Assembly: GCA_947453725.1 (NCBI GenBank) | Contig: CANGHH010000005.1 | Coordinates: 205,926 to 269,925, forward strand | Origin: Betaproteobacteria bacterium | GTDB lineage: Bacteria; Pseudomonadota; Gammaproteobacteria; Burkholderiales; Burkholderiaceae_C | Direction: 5' to 3' | Length of the DNA: 64,000 bases | Part shown: in pieces, positions 1 through 7,736 of the stretch | How the letters are laid out: every line of letters begins with the position of its first letter | How positions within the stretch are numbered: position 1 is the first letter of the stretch | The notes under the pieces: model-generated | What the model saw: only the letters and a program-made list of their open reading frames with translations | What the model was told of the DNA's origin: nothing | The model's database searches: none | Translations under genes and position numbers: made by a program

Positions 1-135
1 CCCGAGGGCGCGGTCAACCACCGCAATGGACGCCGTTTTCGGCGATGCGCATGATGCGGCGACCGCCTGCTGCGGTGACCAGGTCAAAGCGCACAAGGCC
101 TGAAGCGATGATGTACGCGCAGTCGCCGCTGGCGC
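1..135 (-). pseudogene. Decayed Crp/Fnr-family regulator fragment
   Basis: Read on the minus strand, about 32 codons resemble the beta-roll of a Crp/Fnr cyclic-nucleotide-binding domain: AYIIASGLVRF, then GGRRIMRIAENG, where the family usually has an exposed Gly-Arg-Arg turn. The frame then meets a TGA next to GVHCGG instead of continuing into the rest of the roll and the helix-turn-helix. No intact gene surrounds it within the window. Family assignment is by motif resemblance only. The left window edge prevents seeing whether more of the gene lies outside. Confidence 0.4.
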
Positions 136-345
136 CGCGCGCCTACAGCCGCTGTTCGACGTCGAAGTGCTGAGACGCAGCGCCGCCATCAATGCCTGCA
201 AACAGGTCCTCGTGGCACCGCGCGACTTGACTGGCCCTTCCTGCATTGAGGCAGTCAAATGCACGCGGGGCAAAGCCGGGGTGATCATGGCCGGAACTCA
301 GCCGGGTCTTCATCAACATGATGGCCGCGGCTGAATGGCCGGCGC
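136..345. other. No recognisable gene
   Basis: This stretch has short frames broken by stops and no start with a ribosome-binding site. Some of it may be the frameshifted N-terminal half of the AhpD-like remnant that follows, since ELSRVFINMM is readable just before it, but I cannot support that firmly. Confidence 0.4.
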
Positions 346-537
346 TGTGACGCCCGCAACGCGGGAGAAGGCGAGCGGCGCCTGGCGACCGTCACCGTCT
401 GGCGCGAGACACCGTTCTTCCACGACCGCGAGCGCGCCGCCTTGGAGTGGGCCGAGTCGGTCACGCGGGTGACGGACACGCGTGTGCCCGACGAAGTGTG
501 GGAGCGCGTGCAGCCCCATTCCACGCCGGCCGAGCTA
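346..537 (+). pseudogene. AhpD/carboxymuconolactone-decarboxylase-like relic
   Basis: The plus-strand frame reads CDARNAGEGERRLA, then VWRETPFFHDRERAALEWAE and RVPDEVWERVQPH. This is the typical second half of small AhpD-type peroxidase-like proteins, around and after the CxxxH region. The catalytic CxxC/H part upstream is not readable in this frame, and the match stops abruptly where the converging TauE gene begins. I therefore call it a remnant cut at both ends. A frame from an alternative start continues for hundreds of codons, but beyond this point it is only the antisense of the TauE gene. Confidence 0.55.
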
Positions 538-1350
538 GGCGGCCATCCAGCCGAGGCCACGGGCCAGCAGCAGCAGCGAAACCGCTGCACTGGTCACCGC
601 GAAGCCTTGCTGCAAGCGGGCACCGGCCAGCCGGGCAGCGATGAGCCGTCCAGCGAGCAGGGCTGCTACGGCACCCAGCGCAAACGGCAGGGCGATGTTC
701 CAGGCGATGACGCCTTGCCAGGCTGCTGCGCTGACACCGCCAATGGACACCAGCGCGATGACGGCCAGCGACGTGGCGAAGATGCTGCGCACGGCCAGGT
801 TGGTGTAACGGCTCAACGCGGGCACGATGACGAAGCCGCCGCCGACGCCCAGCAGTCCGCTGAGCACACCCGACACGGCACCGGTGCCGGCCAGGGCCCA
901 GGCGCAGGGCAGGGTCCAGATCAGGCGGCCTTCGCTGGGGTTCAGGACGCAGGGCATCTGCGCCTGCTGCGCGACCGCTGCATTGCCGCCCCGGGCCTGC
1001 TTGAACATGCGCAAGGCCACCCAGGCCAGCACGATGGCGAAAGCCACCATCAAGGGCTGGTTGGGTATCAGGCGGGCCAGGCGCACACCCAGCGGGGCCA
1101 GCAGCATGCCGGTGATGCCGATCAGCGCCGCCGCGCGGTAGCGGACCAGGCCTTCGCGCAAGCCGAGGACGGCGCCGAAGGCCGAGGCCGCCCCCACGGC
1201 GATCAGCCCGACCGGTGCGGCCTGCATGATGGTCAGGTGCATCCCAAACACCAGCAGGGGCACCGCGAGAATGCCGCCGCCAGCACCAGCCAGCGCCAGG
1301 ATCAGGCCGACCACGGCGCCCAGCGCCAGACCGAGAGGGCTGAAGTCCAT
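535..1350 (-). CDS. TauE/SafE-family sulfite/organosulfur exporter
   Basis: This 271-residue integral membrane protein has 7-8 hydrophobic segments and the two glycine-rich repeats of the family (LALAGAGGGILAVPLL near the N-terminus and SGLLGVGGGFVIVPAL past the middle). TauE/SafE proteins export sulfite, sulfoacetate or related anions. As the last gene of the sulfide-oxidation operon, the likely job is removing sulfite formed by the persulfide dioxygenase. I chose the ATG at 1350 because GAGG lies six bases before it; an in-frame ATG two codons upstream has no such site. It begins 13 bases after the preceding gene. Confidence 0.85.
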   Translation of the reverse strand: MDFSPLGLALGAVVGLILALAGAGGGILAVPLLVFGMHLTIMQAAPVGLIAVGAASAFGAVLGLREGLVRYRAAALIGITGMLLAPLGVRLARLIPNQPLMVAFAIVLAWVALRMFKQARGGNAAVAQQAQMPCVLNPSEGRLIWTLPCAWALAGTGAVSGVLSGLLGVGGGFVIVPALSRYTNLAVRSIFATSLAVIALVSIGGVSAAAWQGVIAWNIALPFALGAVAALLAGRLIAARLAGARLQQGFAVTSAAVSLLLLARGLGWMAA

Positions 1351-1363
1351 CAGCATCCTCGGC

Positions 1364-3031
1364 TCAGTTCGTCATCTCGGGCTGCGCCAGCCACTCGCGG
1401 CCCTTCAGCATGGCCTGCCAGTACAAGGGCGGCAGGATGCGCTCCTTCAGGTACCAGGCCAAGGTCGAAGGCCGGGTGCCGTCGATCAGCCATTTCGGGA
1501 AGCTGGGTGCGACCTTGCCGCCGTAGGTGAACTCGGCCAGCACGATCTTGCCGCGCGCCACCGTCAGCGGGCAGGAGCCGTAGCCGTCGTACTTGGCCTC
1601 GCCCATGGCGGCGCCTCGGGTGACCAGCAGGTTGTGCGCAACCGTCGGGGCCTGCTTGCGGGCGGCGGCTGCCGTCTTGGCGTTGGTGGTGTTGGTGGCG
1701 TCACCCAACGCGAAGATGTTGGCAAACTGCTTGTGGCGCAGGGTACCCGGGTCCACGTCGATCCAGCCTGCGGCGTCCGACAGTGGGCTGACACGGATGA
1801 AGTCCGGCGCCTTCTGCGGCGGCACGGCGTGCAGCATGTCGAACGCTCTCGTGATCAGCTCTTTCGTGCCGTCGGGCTTGGCCTGGCTGAAGACGGCTTT
1901 CTTGCCGGGGCCGTCGACGGAAACCAGCGTCTGCCCGAAGTTCAGACCGATGTTGTAGGCCTTGACGTACTCCATCAACGCCGGCACGTAGTCGGCCACG
2001 CCGAAGAGCACAGGCCCGGCCAGACAGAACTGGATGTCGATGGCGCCCAACACGCCATTGCGCCGCCAGTGGTCGGCCGACAGGTACATGGCCTTCTGCG
2101 GCGCGCCGGCGCACTTGATCGGCATCGGCGGCTGGCTGAAGATGGCCTTGCCGCGGTGCAATTGCTGAACCAGGTGCCAGGTGTAGGGGGCCAGGTCGTA
2201 GCGGTAGTTGCTGGTGACGCCGTTGCGCCCCAGCGTTTCCGCCAGGCCTTCGATGCCGTGCCAGTCCAGCTTCAGGCCCGGGCAGACCACGAGCTGCTGG
2301 TACTTCACGACCCGGCAGCCATCCAGGATCACCGCGTCGCGTTCGGGCTCGAAGGCCGCCACGGCCGACTTGATCCAGTGGACGCCGCGCGGCAGCACGC
2401 TGGCCATGGTGCGGGCGGTGGTGGCGGGGTCGAAGACACCCGCGCCCACCAGGGTCCAGCCGGGCTGGTAGTAGTGGATGTCGGCCGGGTCGATGATGGC
2501 GATGTCCAGGCCCGGGCTGCGCGCCAGCAGGCTGGACGCCACCGAGATGCCCGCGGCGCCGCCGCCGATGATGACGATGTCGTGGGTCGCGTCGGCCACT
2601 TCCACCGGCGTCTTGCCACCGTTGACGATGCGGCGCACCACGCCCTTCAGGTCGAAACCCGCCTTCGATGACTTCTCGATGATCTGGGGCAGCGTCAGCG
2701 TGCCGGCCTGCGTCAGCGCCCACATGGTGGTCGAACGCATGCCGGTGCGGCAGTAGGCCAGCACGGGCTTGGGCAGTTCAGCCATCAGCGCACCGAAGGC
2801 CGCACCTTGTTCGTCGCTCACCTTGCCCGATTCGGCCGGCAGGTAGCGGGCCTGCATGCCCTGGTCCAGCGCAGCGCGTTCGATCTCGTCGAAGTTGGGC
2901 TGGTCGGCGGCTTCGCCATCGGGCCGGTTGCAGATCACCGATTTGAAGCCGGCCTCCCGCAAGGCCTTCAAGTCGTGGGCCGCAATCTGCGGGGCCACCG
3001 ACAGTTCGCCGGTGAGGGTGTGGATGTCCAT
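1364..3031 (-). CDS. sqr: DUF442-SQR fusion: phosphatase/rhodanese-like domain plus sulfide:quinone oxidoreductase
   Basis: This is a 555-residue protein. Residues 1-110 form a DUF442 (TIGR01244, Blh-like) domain with the P-loop-like YCRTGMRS, Cys94 to Arg99. Residues 150-555 form an FAD flavoprotein of the sulfide:quinone oxidoreductase/flavocytochrome c family, with a dinucleotide-binding IIGGGAAG, candidate redox cysteines Cys250, Cys307 (IKCAG) and Cys336, and a second FAD motif ALGDATN. SQR oxidises sulfide at the membrane, passes electrons to quinone and hands sulfane sulfur to an acceptor. The N-terminal domain could act as that acceptor (inference). AGGAGA precedes the ATG. The persulfide dioxygenase gene lies directly upstream, so the two consecutive steps are co-transcribed. 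Confidence 0.85.
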   Translation of the reverse strand: MDIHTLTGELSVAPQIAAHDLKALREAGFKSVICNRPDGEAADQPNFDEIERAALDQGMQARYLPAESGKVSDEQGAAFGALMAELPKPVLAYCRTGMRSTTMWALTQAGTLTLPQIIEKSSKAGFDLKGVVRRIVNGGKTPVEVADATHDIVIIGGGAAGISVASSLLARSPGLDIAIIDPADIHYYQPGWTLVGAGVFDPATTARTMASVLPRGVHWIKSAVAAFEPERDAVILDGCRVVKYQQLVVCPGLKLDWHGIEGLAETLGRNGVTSNYRYDLAPYTWHLVQQLHRGKAIFSQPPMPIKCAGAPQKAMYLSADHWRRNGVLGAIDIQFCLAGPVLFGVADYVPALMEYVKAYNIGLNFGQTLVSVDGPGKKAVFSQAKPDGTKELITRAFDMLHAVPPQKAPDFIRVSPLSDAAGWIDVDPGTLRHKQFANIFALGDATNTTNAKTAAAARKQAPTVAHNLLVTRGAAMGEAKYDGYGSCPLTVARGKIVLAEFTYGGKVAPSFPKWLIDGTRPSTLAWYLKERILPPLYWQAMLKGREWLAQPEMTN

Positions 3032-3107
3032 GCGGTTTGTCTCCTGGGGGCGGACTTGGAAAAACGAAGGGGCCGCTCTTCTGGCGGACCGCTTCGGGGA
3101 TGACGCC

Positions 3108-3992
3108 CTAGACGGCGTTCAAGGGAATCTTGATGTAGCGCGTGCCGTTGCTTTCCGGCTCGGGCAGTTGGCCCGCCCGCATGTTCACTTGCACCGACGG
3201 CAGGATCAGCGTGGGCATGCCCAAGGTGGCGTCGCGTGCATGGCGCATGGCCACGAACTCTTCTTCGCTGATGCCGTTGCGCACATGCACGTTCTTCTCG
3301 CGTTCATCGGCCACGGTGCTGACGTACTGCACCTCGCGGCCACCGGGCTGGTAGTCATGGCACATGTACAGCTGCGTCTCCGGTGGCAGGCTCAGCACTT
3401 TGTTGATGGAGCGGAAGAGGGTGCGCGCGTCACCGCCGGGGAAGTCGCAACGCGCCGTGCCGTAGTCGGGCATGAACAGCGTGTCGCCCACGAAAGCCAC
3501 GGTCTGCGCGGCGTCTGCAACGACGTAGCTCATGCAGGCCGGCGTGTGCCCCGGTGTGTGCATCGCACGCGCCTGCAGGCCGCCGATGGCGAAGGTCTCG
3601 CCGTCGGCGAACAGGTGGTCGAACTGGCGACCGTCGCGTGCGAAGTCGCTGCCCGCGTTGAAAAGGCTGCCGAAGACTTTCTGCACGGTGGTGATGTGCT
3701 GCCCGATGCCGGTCTGGCCACCGAGCTCCTGCTTCAGGTAGGGCGCAGCCGTCAGGTGGTCAGCGTGCACATGCGTTTCCACGATCCATTGCACCGTAGC
3801 GCCCAACTGGCGCACGCGGGCGATCAACCGGTCCGCGCTGGCGTGTGAAGTCCGGCCCGACTTGGGGTCGTAATCGAGCACGCTGTCGACCAGTGCGCAT
3901 TGCTTCGTGCCCTTGTCGAGCACGATGTAGCTGACGGTCCAGGTGGCGGGGTCGAAGAAGCCTTCGACCTGCAGGGCGCTGCGGGTGTTCAT
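3108..3992 (-). CDS. pdo: Persulfide dioxygenase (ETHE1/Blh-like metallo-beta-lactamase fold)
   Basis: This 294-residue soluble protein carries the metal-binding motif [11 protein letters not shown] (His74, His76, Asp78, His79), a second histidine in TPGHTP, FVGDTLF with the bridging aspartate, and MCHDYQP near the end. The 3-His, 1-Fe ETHE1 group oxidises glutathione persulfide to sulfite. The sequence is of the bacterial PDO type linked to SQR. It is preceded by AAAGGACC and sits between the DUF2892 peptide and sqr in one minus-strand operon under the sigma54 promoter described at 4265. Function is assigned by family and context; a glyoxalase-II-like activity is less likely. Confidence 0.85.
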   Translation of the reverse strand: MNTRSALQVEGFFDPATWTVSYIVLDKGTKQCALVDSVLDYDPKSGRTSHASADRLIARVRQLGATVQWIVETHVHADHLTAAPYLKQELGGQTGIGQHITTVQKVFGSLFNAGSDFARDGRQFDHLFADGETFAIGGLQARAMHTPGHTPACMSYVVADAAQTVAFVGDTLFMPDYGTARCDFPGGDARTLFRSINKVLSLPPETQLYMCHDYQPGGREVQYVSTVADEREKNVHVRNGISEEEFVAMRHARDATLGMPTLILPSVQVNMRAGQLPEPESNGTRYIKIPLNAV

Positions 3993-4017
3993 GACCGGTC
4001 CTTTCGGATGCGGCGGG

Positions 4018-4209
4018 TCAGCGACGGGCCGGGCAGGTGTTCAGGCCGACCAGGGTGTACAGCGGGCAAAAGCCGACGGCGCCCGTCAGCACCAGCACCA
4101 CGCCGATGTAGCCCCACAGGCCCACCGTGCCGGTGGCTGCCAGGCCTATCAGCAGCAGGCCCACAACGACGCGCAGCACGCGGTCCAGATTGCCTTCGTT
4201 CGTCTTCAT
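4018..4209 (-). CDS. DUF2892 (YgaP-like) small membrane protein
   Basis: This is a 63-residue peptide with the signature start [13 protein letters not shown], two hydrophobic segments ([14 protein letters not shown] and [15 protein letters not shown]) and the conserved ending [13 protein letters not shown]. Such domains are fused to rhodanese in YgaP or stand alone beside sulfide-oxidation genes; the exact role is unknown. It is the first gene of the DUF2892-pdo-sqr-tauE operon. The ATG at 4209 follows GGAGACC and lies about 45 bases after the predicted sigma54 transcription start. Confidence 0.85.
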   Translation of the reverse strand: MKTNEGNLDRVLRVVVGLLLIGLAATGTVGLWGYIGVVLVLTGAVGFCPLYTLVGLNTCPARR

Positions 4210-4264
4210 GGTCGGTCTCCAATGGTTTTTGGACGCGGGTGGCGGCAGCCACGCACCCTTCTTT

Positions 4265-4281
4265 ATCAAGATGCGTGCCAA
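4265..4281 (-). promoter_or_regulatory. Sigma54 (-24/-12) promoter of the sulfide operon
   Basis: On the minus strand the sequence is TTGGCACGCATCTTGAT. The family consensus is YTGGCACGRNNNTTGCW, so the -24 element is perfect, the GG-to-G spacing is exactly 12, and only the C of the -12 GC is changed to A. The inferred start is near 4254, leaving about 45 untranslated bases before the DUF2892 gene. A sigma54 activator gene diverges from the other side of the same gap, which strongly supports the call. Confidence 0.75.
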
Positions 4282-4330
4282 GCCGGCGCCGCCAAGCTGA
4301 CTGTTCGCAAGTGATGGATCTAACAAGCAT

Positions 4331-4351
4331 TTTTCGGCGCAGCGCAGAAAA
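4331..4351. promoter_or_regulatory. Inverted repeat, candidate FisR upstream activating site
   Basis: A 21-base inverted repeat, TTTTCGGCGC-A-GCGCAGAAAA, has ten-base arms with one mismatch. Its centre lies about 87 bases upstream of the predicted sigma54 start site, within the usual range for enhancer sites of sigma54 activators. It is the only strong palindrome in the 245-base gap between the regulator and the operon it is expected to control. Binding by the neighbouring regulator is inference. Confidence 0.6.
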
Positions 4352-4454
4352 TTCATGGGCCACCGCCGCCGTGGCAGCTGGGTTTGGCAGCGAATTCGTG
4401 GCGGTTGGCAGTGTTGGCAGCACGGCGCACAATGCCGGCAACCCACACGCCGAC

Positions 4455-5849
4455 ATGCCCGCCAAGAACCCCATCCCCATCGTTGCGGCCCCTGCGGCCG
4501 AAGCCGAGTTGCTGCGCAACGCACCCCAGGTGCAGGCGCTGGTCTCGTTCCTGGAACACGAATCGCAACCGATGATCGTGCTCGACCCGGACTACAACAT
4601 CCTGGCCGCCAACACCGCCTACCAGCGGCAGTTCGGCACCACGGACAAGCCCTACATCGGCCACAAGTGCTTCCGCGTTTCGCACCACTACGACGTGCCC
4701 TGCGACCAGGCTGGCGAGCACTGCCCGATGCGCAAAGCCTTCGAACTGAAAGGCCCGGACCGCGTGCTGCACATCCATTACACGCCACGTGGACCCGAAC
4801 ACGTGGACGTGGAACTGCGGCCCATCCTGGACGCCCAACGTGAGGTGGTGGCCTATGTCGAACGCCTGACCACCGTGCGCAGCGCCTCGGCGCGACCCAG
4901 CGCCGACGGCCTGGTGGGGTGCGCGCCCGCCTTCAATGCCGCCTTGTCGGCGGTGCAGCGCGTGGCGCCGTCCATGCTGCCGGTGCTGCTGCTGGGTGAA
5001 TCGGGCACCGGCAAGGAACTGTTCGCCCGCGCCGTCCACGAAGCCAGCTCGCGCGCCCACGGCCCCTTCGTGGTGGTGGACTGTTCGGGGCTGACCGAGA
5101 CCCTGTTCGAAAGCGAACTCTTCGGCTACGAGAAAGGCGCCTTCACCGGCGCCAACGCACGCAAGCCCGGCCTGGTGGAAACGGCCAAGGGCGGCACGCT
5201 GTTCCTCGACGAGATGGGCGACGTGCCGCTGTCCATGCAGGTCAAACTGTTGCGCCTGATCGAGTCGGGCACCTTCCGCCGCGTCGGCGCCATCGAATCG
5301 CAGCAGGCCGACTTCAGGCTGGTCGCCGCCACCCACAAGCCACTGCAGCAGATGGTGGCCGACGGGCGCTTCCGCCAGGACCTGTACTACCGCATCAGCG
5401 CCTTCCCGATCCACCTGCCGCCCCTGCGTGAGCGCGTGGCCGACATCCCGCTGCTGGTGGATTCCTTTCTGCAGCGCGGCCCGCGTGGTCAGGGCGCGAA
5501 GCACCGGGTGTCGGTGCAACCCGAAGCCATGGCGCAGATGCAGGCCCACGACTGGCCCGGCAACATCCGCGAACTGCGCAATGTGCTCGACCGGGCCCGG
5601 CTGTTTGCCGACGACGGCGTCGTCAGGGCTGAGCACCTGCCGGAATCGCTCAGCCCCGGGTGGCCGAGGCCCTCAATGCGGCCGGCAGCCGCTGCTGCGC
5701 CAGCCGCGTCACACCACGGCGACATCGACGATGCCGAACTGAAGCGGCTTGCAGAAACTTCGATCTGCACGCGCAAGGAGCTTGCACGTCGGGCTGGCTT
5801 GAGCGAACGAACCTTGTACCGGCGCTTGAAGGCTTTGGGACTGGCCTGA
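4455..5849 (+). CDS. fisR: FisR-like sulfane-sulfur-sensing sigma54 activator
   Basis: From the ATG at 4455 the protein has 464 residues. Residues 20-140 are a PAS-like sensor. Residues 155-390 are the AAA+ sigma54 activation domain, with Walker A GESGTGKE starting at residue 181, the GAFTGA loop and FRQDLYYR. The end is a Fis-type helix-turn-helix ([20 protein letters not shown]). The sensor has Cys72, Cys83 and Cys90; their 11 and 7 spacing equals that reported for Cys53, Cys64 and Cys71 of Cupriavidus FisR, which activates pdo and sqr when modified by persulfide. It diverges from exactly those genes. The start is uncertain because no clear Shine-Dalgarno is seen; the frame stays open upstream, but that would run through the operon's control region. 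Confidence 0.85.
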   Translation: MPAKNPIPIVAAPAAEAELLRNAPQVQALVSFLEHESQPMIVLDPDYNILAANTAYQRQFGTTDKPYIGHKCFRVSHHYDVPCDQAGEHCPMRKAFELKGPDRVLHIHYTPRGPEHVDVELRPILDAQREVVAYVERLTTVRSASARPSADGLVGCAPAFNAALSAVQRVAPSMLPVLLLGESGTGKELFARAVHEASSRAHGPFVVVDCSGLTETLFESELFGYEKGAFTGANARKPGLVETAKGGTLFLDEMGDVPLSMQVKLLRLIESGTFRRVGAIESQQADFRLVAATHKPLQQMVADGRFRQDLYYRISAFPIHLPPLRERVADIPLLVDSFLQRGPRGQGAKHRVSVQPEAMAQMQAHDWPGNIRELRNVLDRARLFADDGVVRAEHLPESLSPGWPRPSMRPAAAAAPAASHHGDIDDAELKRLAETSICTRKELARRAGLSERTLYRRLKALGLA

Positions 5850-6069
5850 CCTGATCAGCACCGACAGCAGGGCTTGCCGCCCCGCAGCCTGCTGCGCTGG
5901 CAGAAGCGGAAACGAAGCTGCGGCCAGCGCTGCGAAGGCCAGGCTGACCACCGCCATCTCTTGGGTCGTTCGCCGCATCAAGCTGGGCTCCATGGCCGGG
6001 GATCCTGGGTGTCCAGTGTCGTCGGCCCGCCGGCAAAGGTGTCAGCACCTTCGCTGCTGTGCGCACTGC

Positions 6070-6639
6070 CTACGGCTTCGTTGGCGCGTCGTGGTGGTGG
6101 TGATGCCCGGCCATCGCATCGGCGCCGTGGTCCGACAGCTGGGCATCGAACCACTGATGCAGCGCCTGGACCAATGCCGGCTCAGTGGTGCGGTAGCTCA
6201 GCTCGGCGCCGGCCGGCACCTCCCGGAAGGCCATGCGCAGCTTGCCCTTGGGCGCGGCTTTCAGCTCGGCAAGTCCCGGCATCTCGGGGCCGTGAATGTG
6301 CGCCGGGCCAGAGAAGTCACCGGCCAGGAACTGGCGCTGGATGTCTCGGAGATGTCGCCGGACCAGTCGGATCTGCTCGGTGTCCGACGCGCTCCTGGCC
6401 ACGACACGCTGAACGCCGCCTTGTGCCGTCTTCGTGAAGACATGCTGGGTGGCTGACAAGCTGAATGGCATCACATCCGGGCCGCGCTGCGCCACTTCGG
6501 CCTGGCGTTGGGCATCGGCGGCTGCCGTGACTGAAGGCCCGGTGGCCAGCCCCAGCAGGAGGAGTGCGGAGAGCAGGTGGATGTTGGAGCGCTGCATGTT
6601 GAGGTTGGCGTTGAGGTTGGTCATGGTCTTGCCCATCAT
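6070..6639 (-). CDS. Exported protein of unknown function with His-rich tail
   Basis: The product is up to 189 residues. An N-terminal hydrophobic segment (LLSALLLLGLATG) followed by a VTAAADAQ cleavage-like site suggests export. The body contains HVFTKTAQGGVQRVV, REHLR-like RRHLRDIQRQFLAGDF, HIHGPEMPGL and the C-terminal half QWFDAQLSDHG, ending in a run of five histidines. I recall close relatives annotated as aspartate carbamoyltransferase, but nothing here resembles the carbamoyl-phosphate site and I do not support that name. Metal binding through the histidines is possible. The start among three in-frame ATGs is not settled. It is the last gene in a minus-strand group with a TlpA-like protein and an ArsR regulator. 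Confidence 0.7.
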   Translation of the reverse strand: MMGKTMTNLNANLNMQRSNIHLLSALLLLGLATGPSVTAAADAQRQAEVAQRGPDVMPFSLSATQHVFTKTAQGGVQRVVARSASDTEQIRLVRRHLRDIQRQFLAGDFSGPAHIHGPEMPGLAELKAAPKGKLRMAFREVPAGAELSYRTTEPALVQALHQWFDAQLSDHGADAMAGHHHHHDAPTKP

Positions 6640-6732
6640 GGACTGAAGCTCAGCGCGCAGGGTGGGCCGCCTCGCGCGCCCGGCGCTGCATCACTGCCAG
6701 CGACCGAGCCGTGCCTCGGCCATGGCGCTCAC

Positions 6733-7281
6733 TCAAAGAAACCGCGCAAACTGCTCGACGTCTTCAGGGAACAACTGTCCTGTCTCTGCGGCCAGCACCC
6801 GGCCGTCGCGGCCCCGCACAACCGTCACGGGCAGGCCCTTGGGCTTGGGCAGCACCCGCGCCACGGTCGGGGTGACCAGACCGGCGGGGAAGGTGTAGCC
6901 CTTCTTGCTCAGGTAGGTGCTGGCGTCCTCGGCCTTGCGGTCGATCGACAGGCCCAACATCAGCAATCCGCGCGCCTTGTGGGCCAGCCAGAACTTGTCC
7001 ATCCAGGGCGACTGCTGGGCGCAGAAGGGGCACCAACTGGCCCACCAGTACAGCACCAGGACATGGCCATCGGCATCAGCCGCATGAAAGCGGGTGCCGT
7101 CCAGCAGAGTCAGTTCGGGCAGCGGCAGCAGGCTGCCCACCTGGGGCGGTGGCGCGGTCTTGTCTTCGCCTTGCGGCACGGGCTGTGCCCATGCGGGCAT
7201 CAGCAGCGAGCCGGCCATACCGGTCAAGCCAGCCAAGGCCTGGCGGCGTGTCGCGTCAGTTCGACGGCGGGTGCTGACCAT
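6733..7281 (-). CDS. TlpA-like exported thioredoxin-fold protein
   Basis: This 182-residue protein begins with a twin-arginine-like leader (TRRRTDATRRQALAG, then a hydrophobic stretch ending near PAWA). A thioredoxin fold follows, with active site WASWCPFC and cis-proline region KGLPVTVV. It belongs to the TlpA/ResA/SoxW group of periplasmic thiol-disulfide proteins, which keep Sox carrier or cytochrome cysteines reduced. It lies 30 bases after the ArsR gene and is probably co-transcribed. Substrate is unknown; a SoxW-like role is inference from location. Confidence 0.8.
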   Translation of the reverse strand: MVSTRRRTDATRRQALAGLTGMAGSLLMPAWAQPVPQGEDKTAPPPQVGSLLPLPELTLLDGTRFHAADADGHVLVLYWWASWCPFCAQQSPWMDKFWLAHKARGLLMLGLSIDRKAEDASTYLSKKGYTFPAGLVTPTVARVLPKPKGLPVTVVRGRDGRVLAAETGQLFPEDVEQFARFL

Positions 7282-7311
7282 GACGCCCTCGAAAGGACCT
7301 GGGTGTCGCGT

Positions 7312-7692
7312 TCAGCGATGCACCGCGCGCGTCAGCCGCTCGGATGCCGGAATGCTGTCTTGGGCGTCCATTTCCGTGGCCACCTGGGTGCAGACGGCGC
7401 GGCACAGCGTGGCCACCCGTTCGCTTTGCAGGCGATAGAAGATCTGCGTGCCTTCGCGGCGTTTGCCCAGCACGCCGGCGCGGTAGAGCGTGGCCAGGTG
7501 CTGCGACATATTGGGCTGGGTGGTGTCGATCTGCTCGAGCAATTCAGAGACATTGCGCTCACCGTTGCACACGGCGCTGATGATCTTCAGACGCACCGGC
7601 GTCGACAGCAGCCCGAACAACTCGGCGGCCGACTCGAATACCAGATCTTCTTCGCCCTTCGCAGCCACGGGGTGCCTTTCGGTGGTGGTCAA
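7312..7692 (-). CDS. ArsR/SmtB-family repressor, possible persulfide sensor
   Basis: This 126-residue winged helix-turn-helix protein has the core PVRLKIISAVCNGERNVSEL, TQPNMSQHLATLYRAG and a GTQIFYRL wing. Cysteines at 42 (helix alpha2) and at 97 and 101 (helix alpha5) are placed roughly like the redox pair of BigR/SqrR/SoxR-type repressors, which release DNA when a persulfide or tetrasulfide bridge forms. The C-terminal spacing differs from SqrR, so sensing is only a suggestion. The start is a TTG at 7692. A GTATC/GATAC palindrome lies directly upstream and suggests autoregulation. Confidence 0.8.
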   Translation of the reverse strand: MTTTERHPVAAKGEEDLVFESAAELFGLLSTPVRLKIISAVCNGERNVSELLEQIDTTQPNMSQHLATLYRAGVLGKRREGTQIFYRLQSERVATLCRAVCTQVATEMDAQDSIPASERLTRAVHR

Positions 7693-7693
7693 G

Positions 7694-7721
7694 GTATCAC
7701 TGTATCAGCACGCGCCGATAC
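7694..7721. promoter_or_regulatory. GTATC repeats, candidate ArsR-family operator
   Basis: GTATC at 7702-7706 and GATAC at 7717-7721 form an inverted repeat with a ten-base spacer, and a further GTATC lies at 7694-7698. The block fills the gap between the cytochrome gene and the start codon of the ArsR regulator, the place expected for an autoregulatory operator. No protein-binding evidence is available from sequence alone. Confidence 0.4.
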
Positions 7722-7736
7722 TGGCGCGCCGCGCGA

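Noticed and set aside
442..1530. 362-codon open frame on the plus strand
   Set aside because: Its first 30 codons are the AhpD-like relic; the rest is antisense to the TauE and SQR genes.
3900..4454. N-terminal extension of the FisR-like gene
   Set aside because: The frame stays open, but it runs antisense through the DUF2892 and pdo starts and through the sigma54 promoter; FisR-type proteins start near 4455.
5709..5993. 94-codon minus-strand frame with a hydrophobic start
   Set aside because: It overlaps the end of the FisR-like gene on the opposite strand, has no good ribosome site and its second half is antisense to the HTH. Too weak to call.
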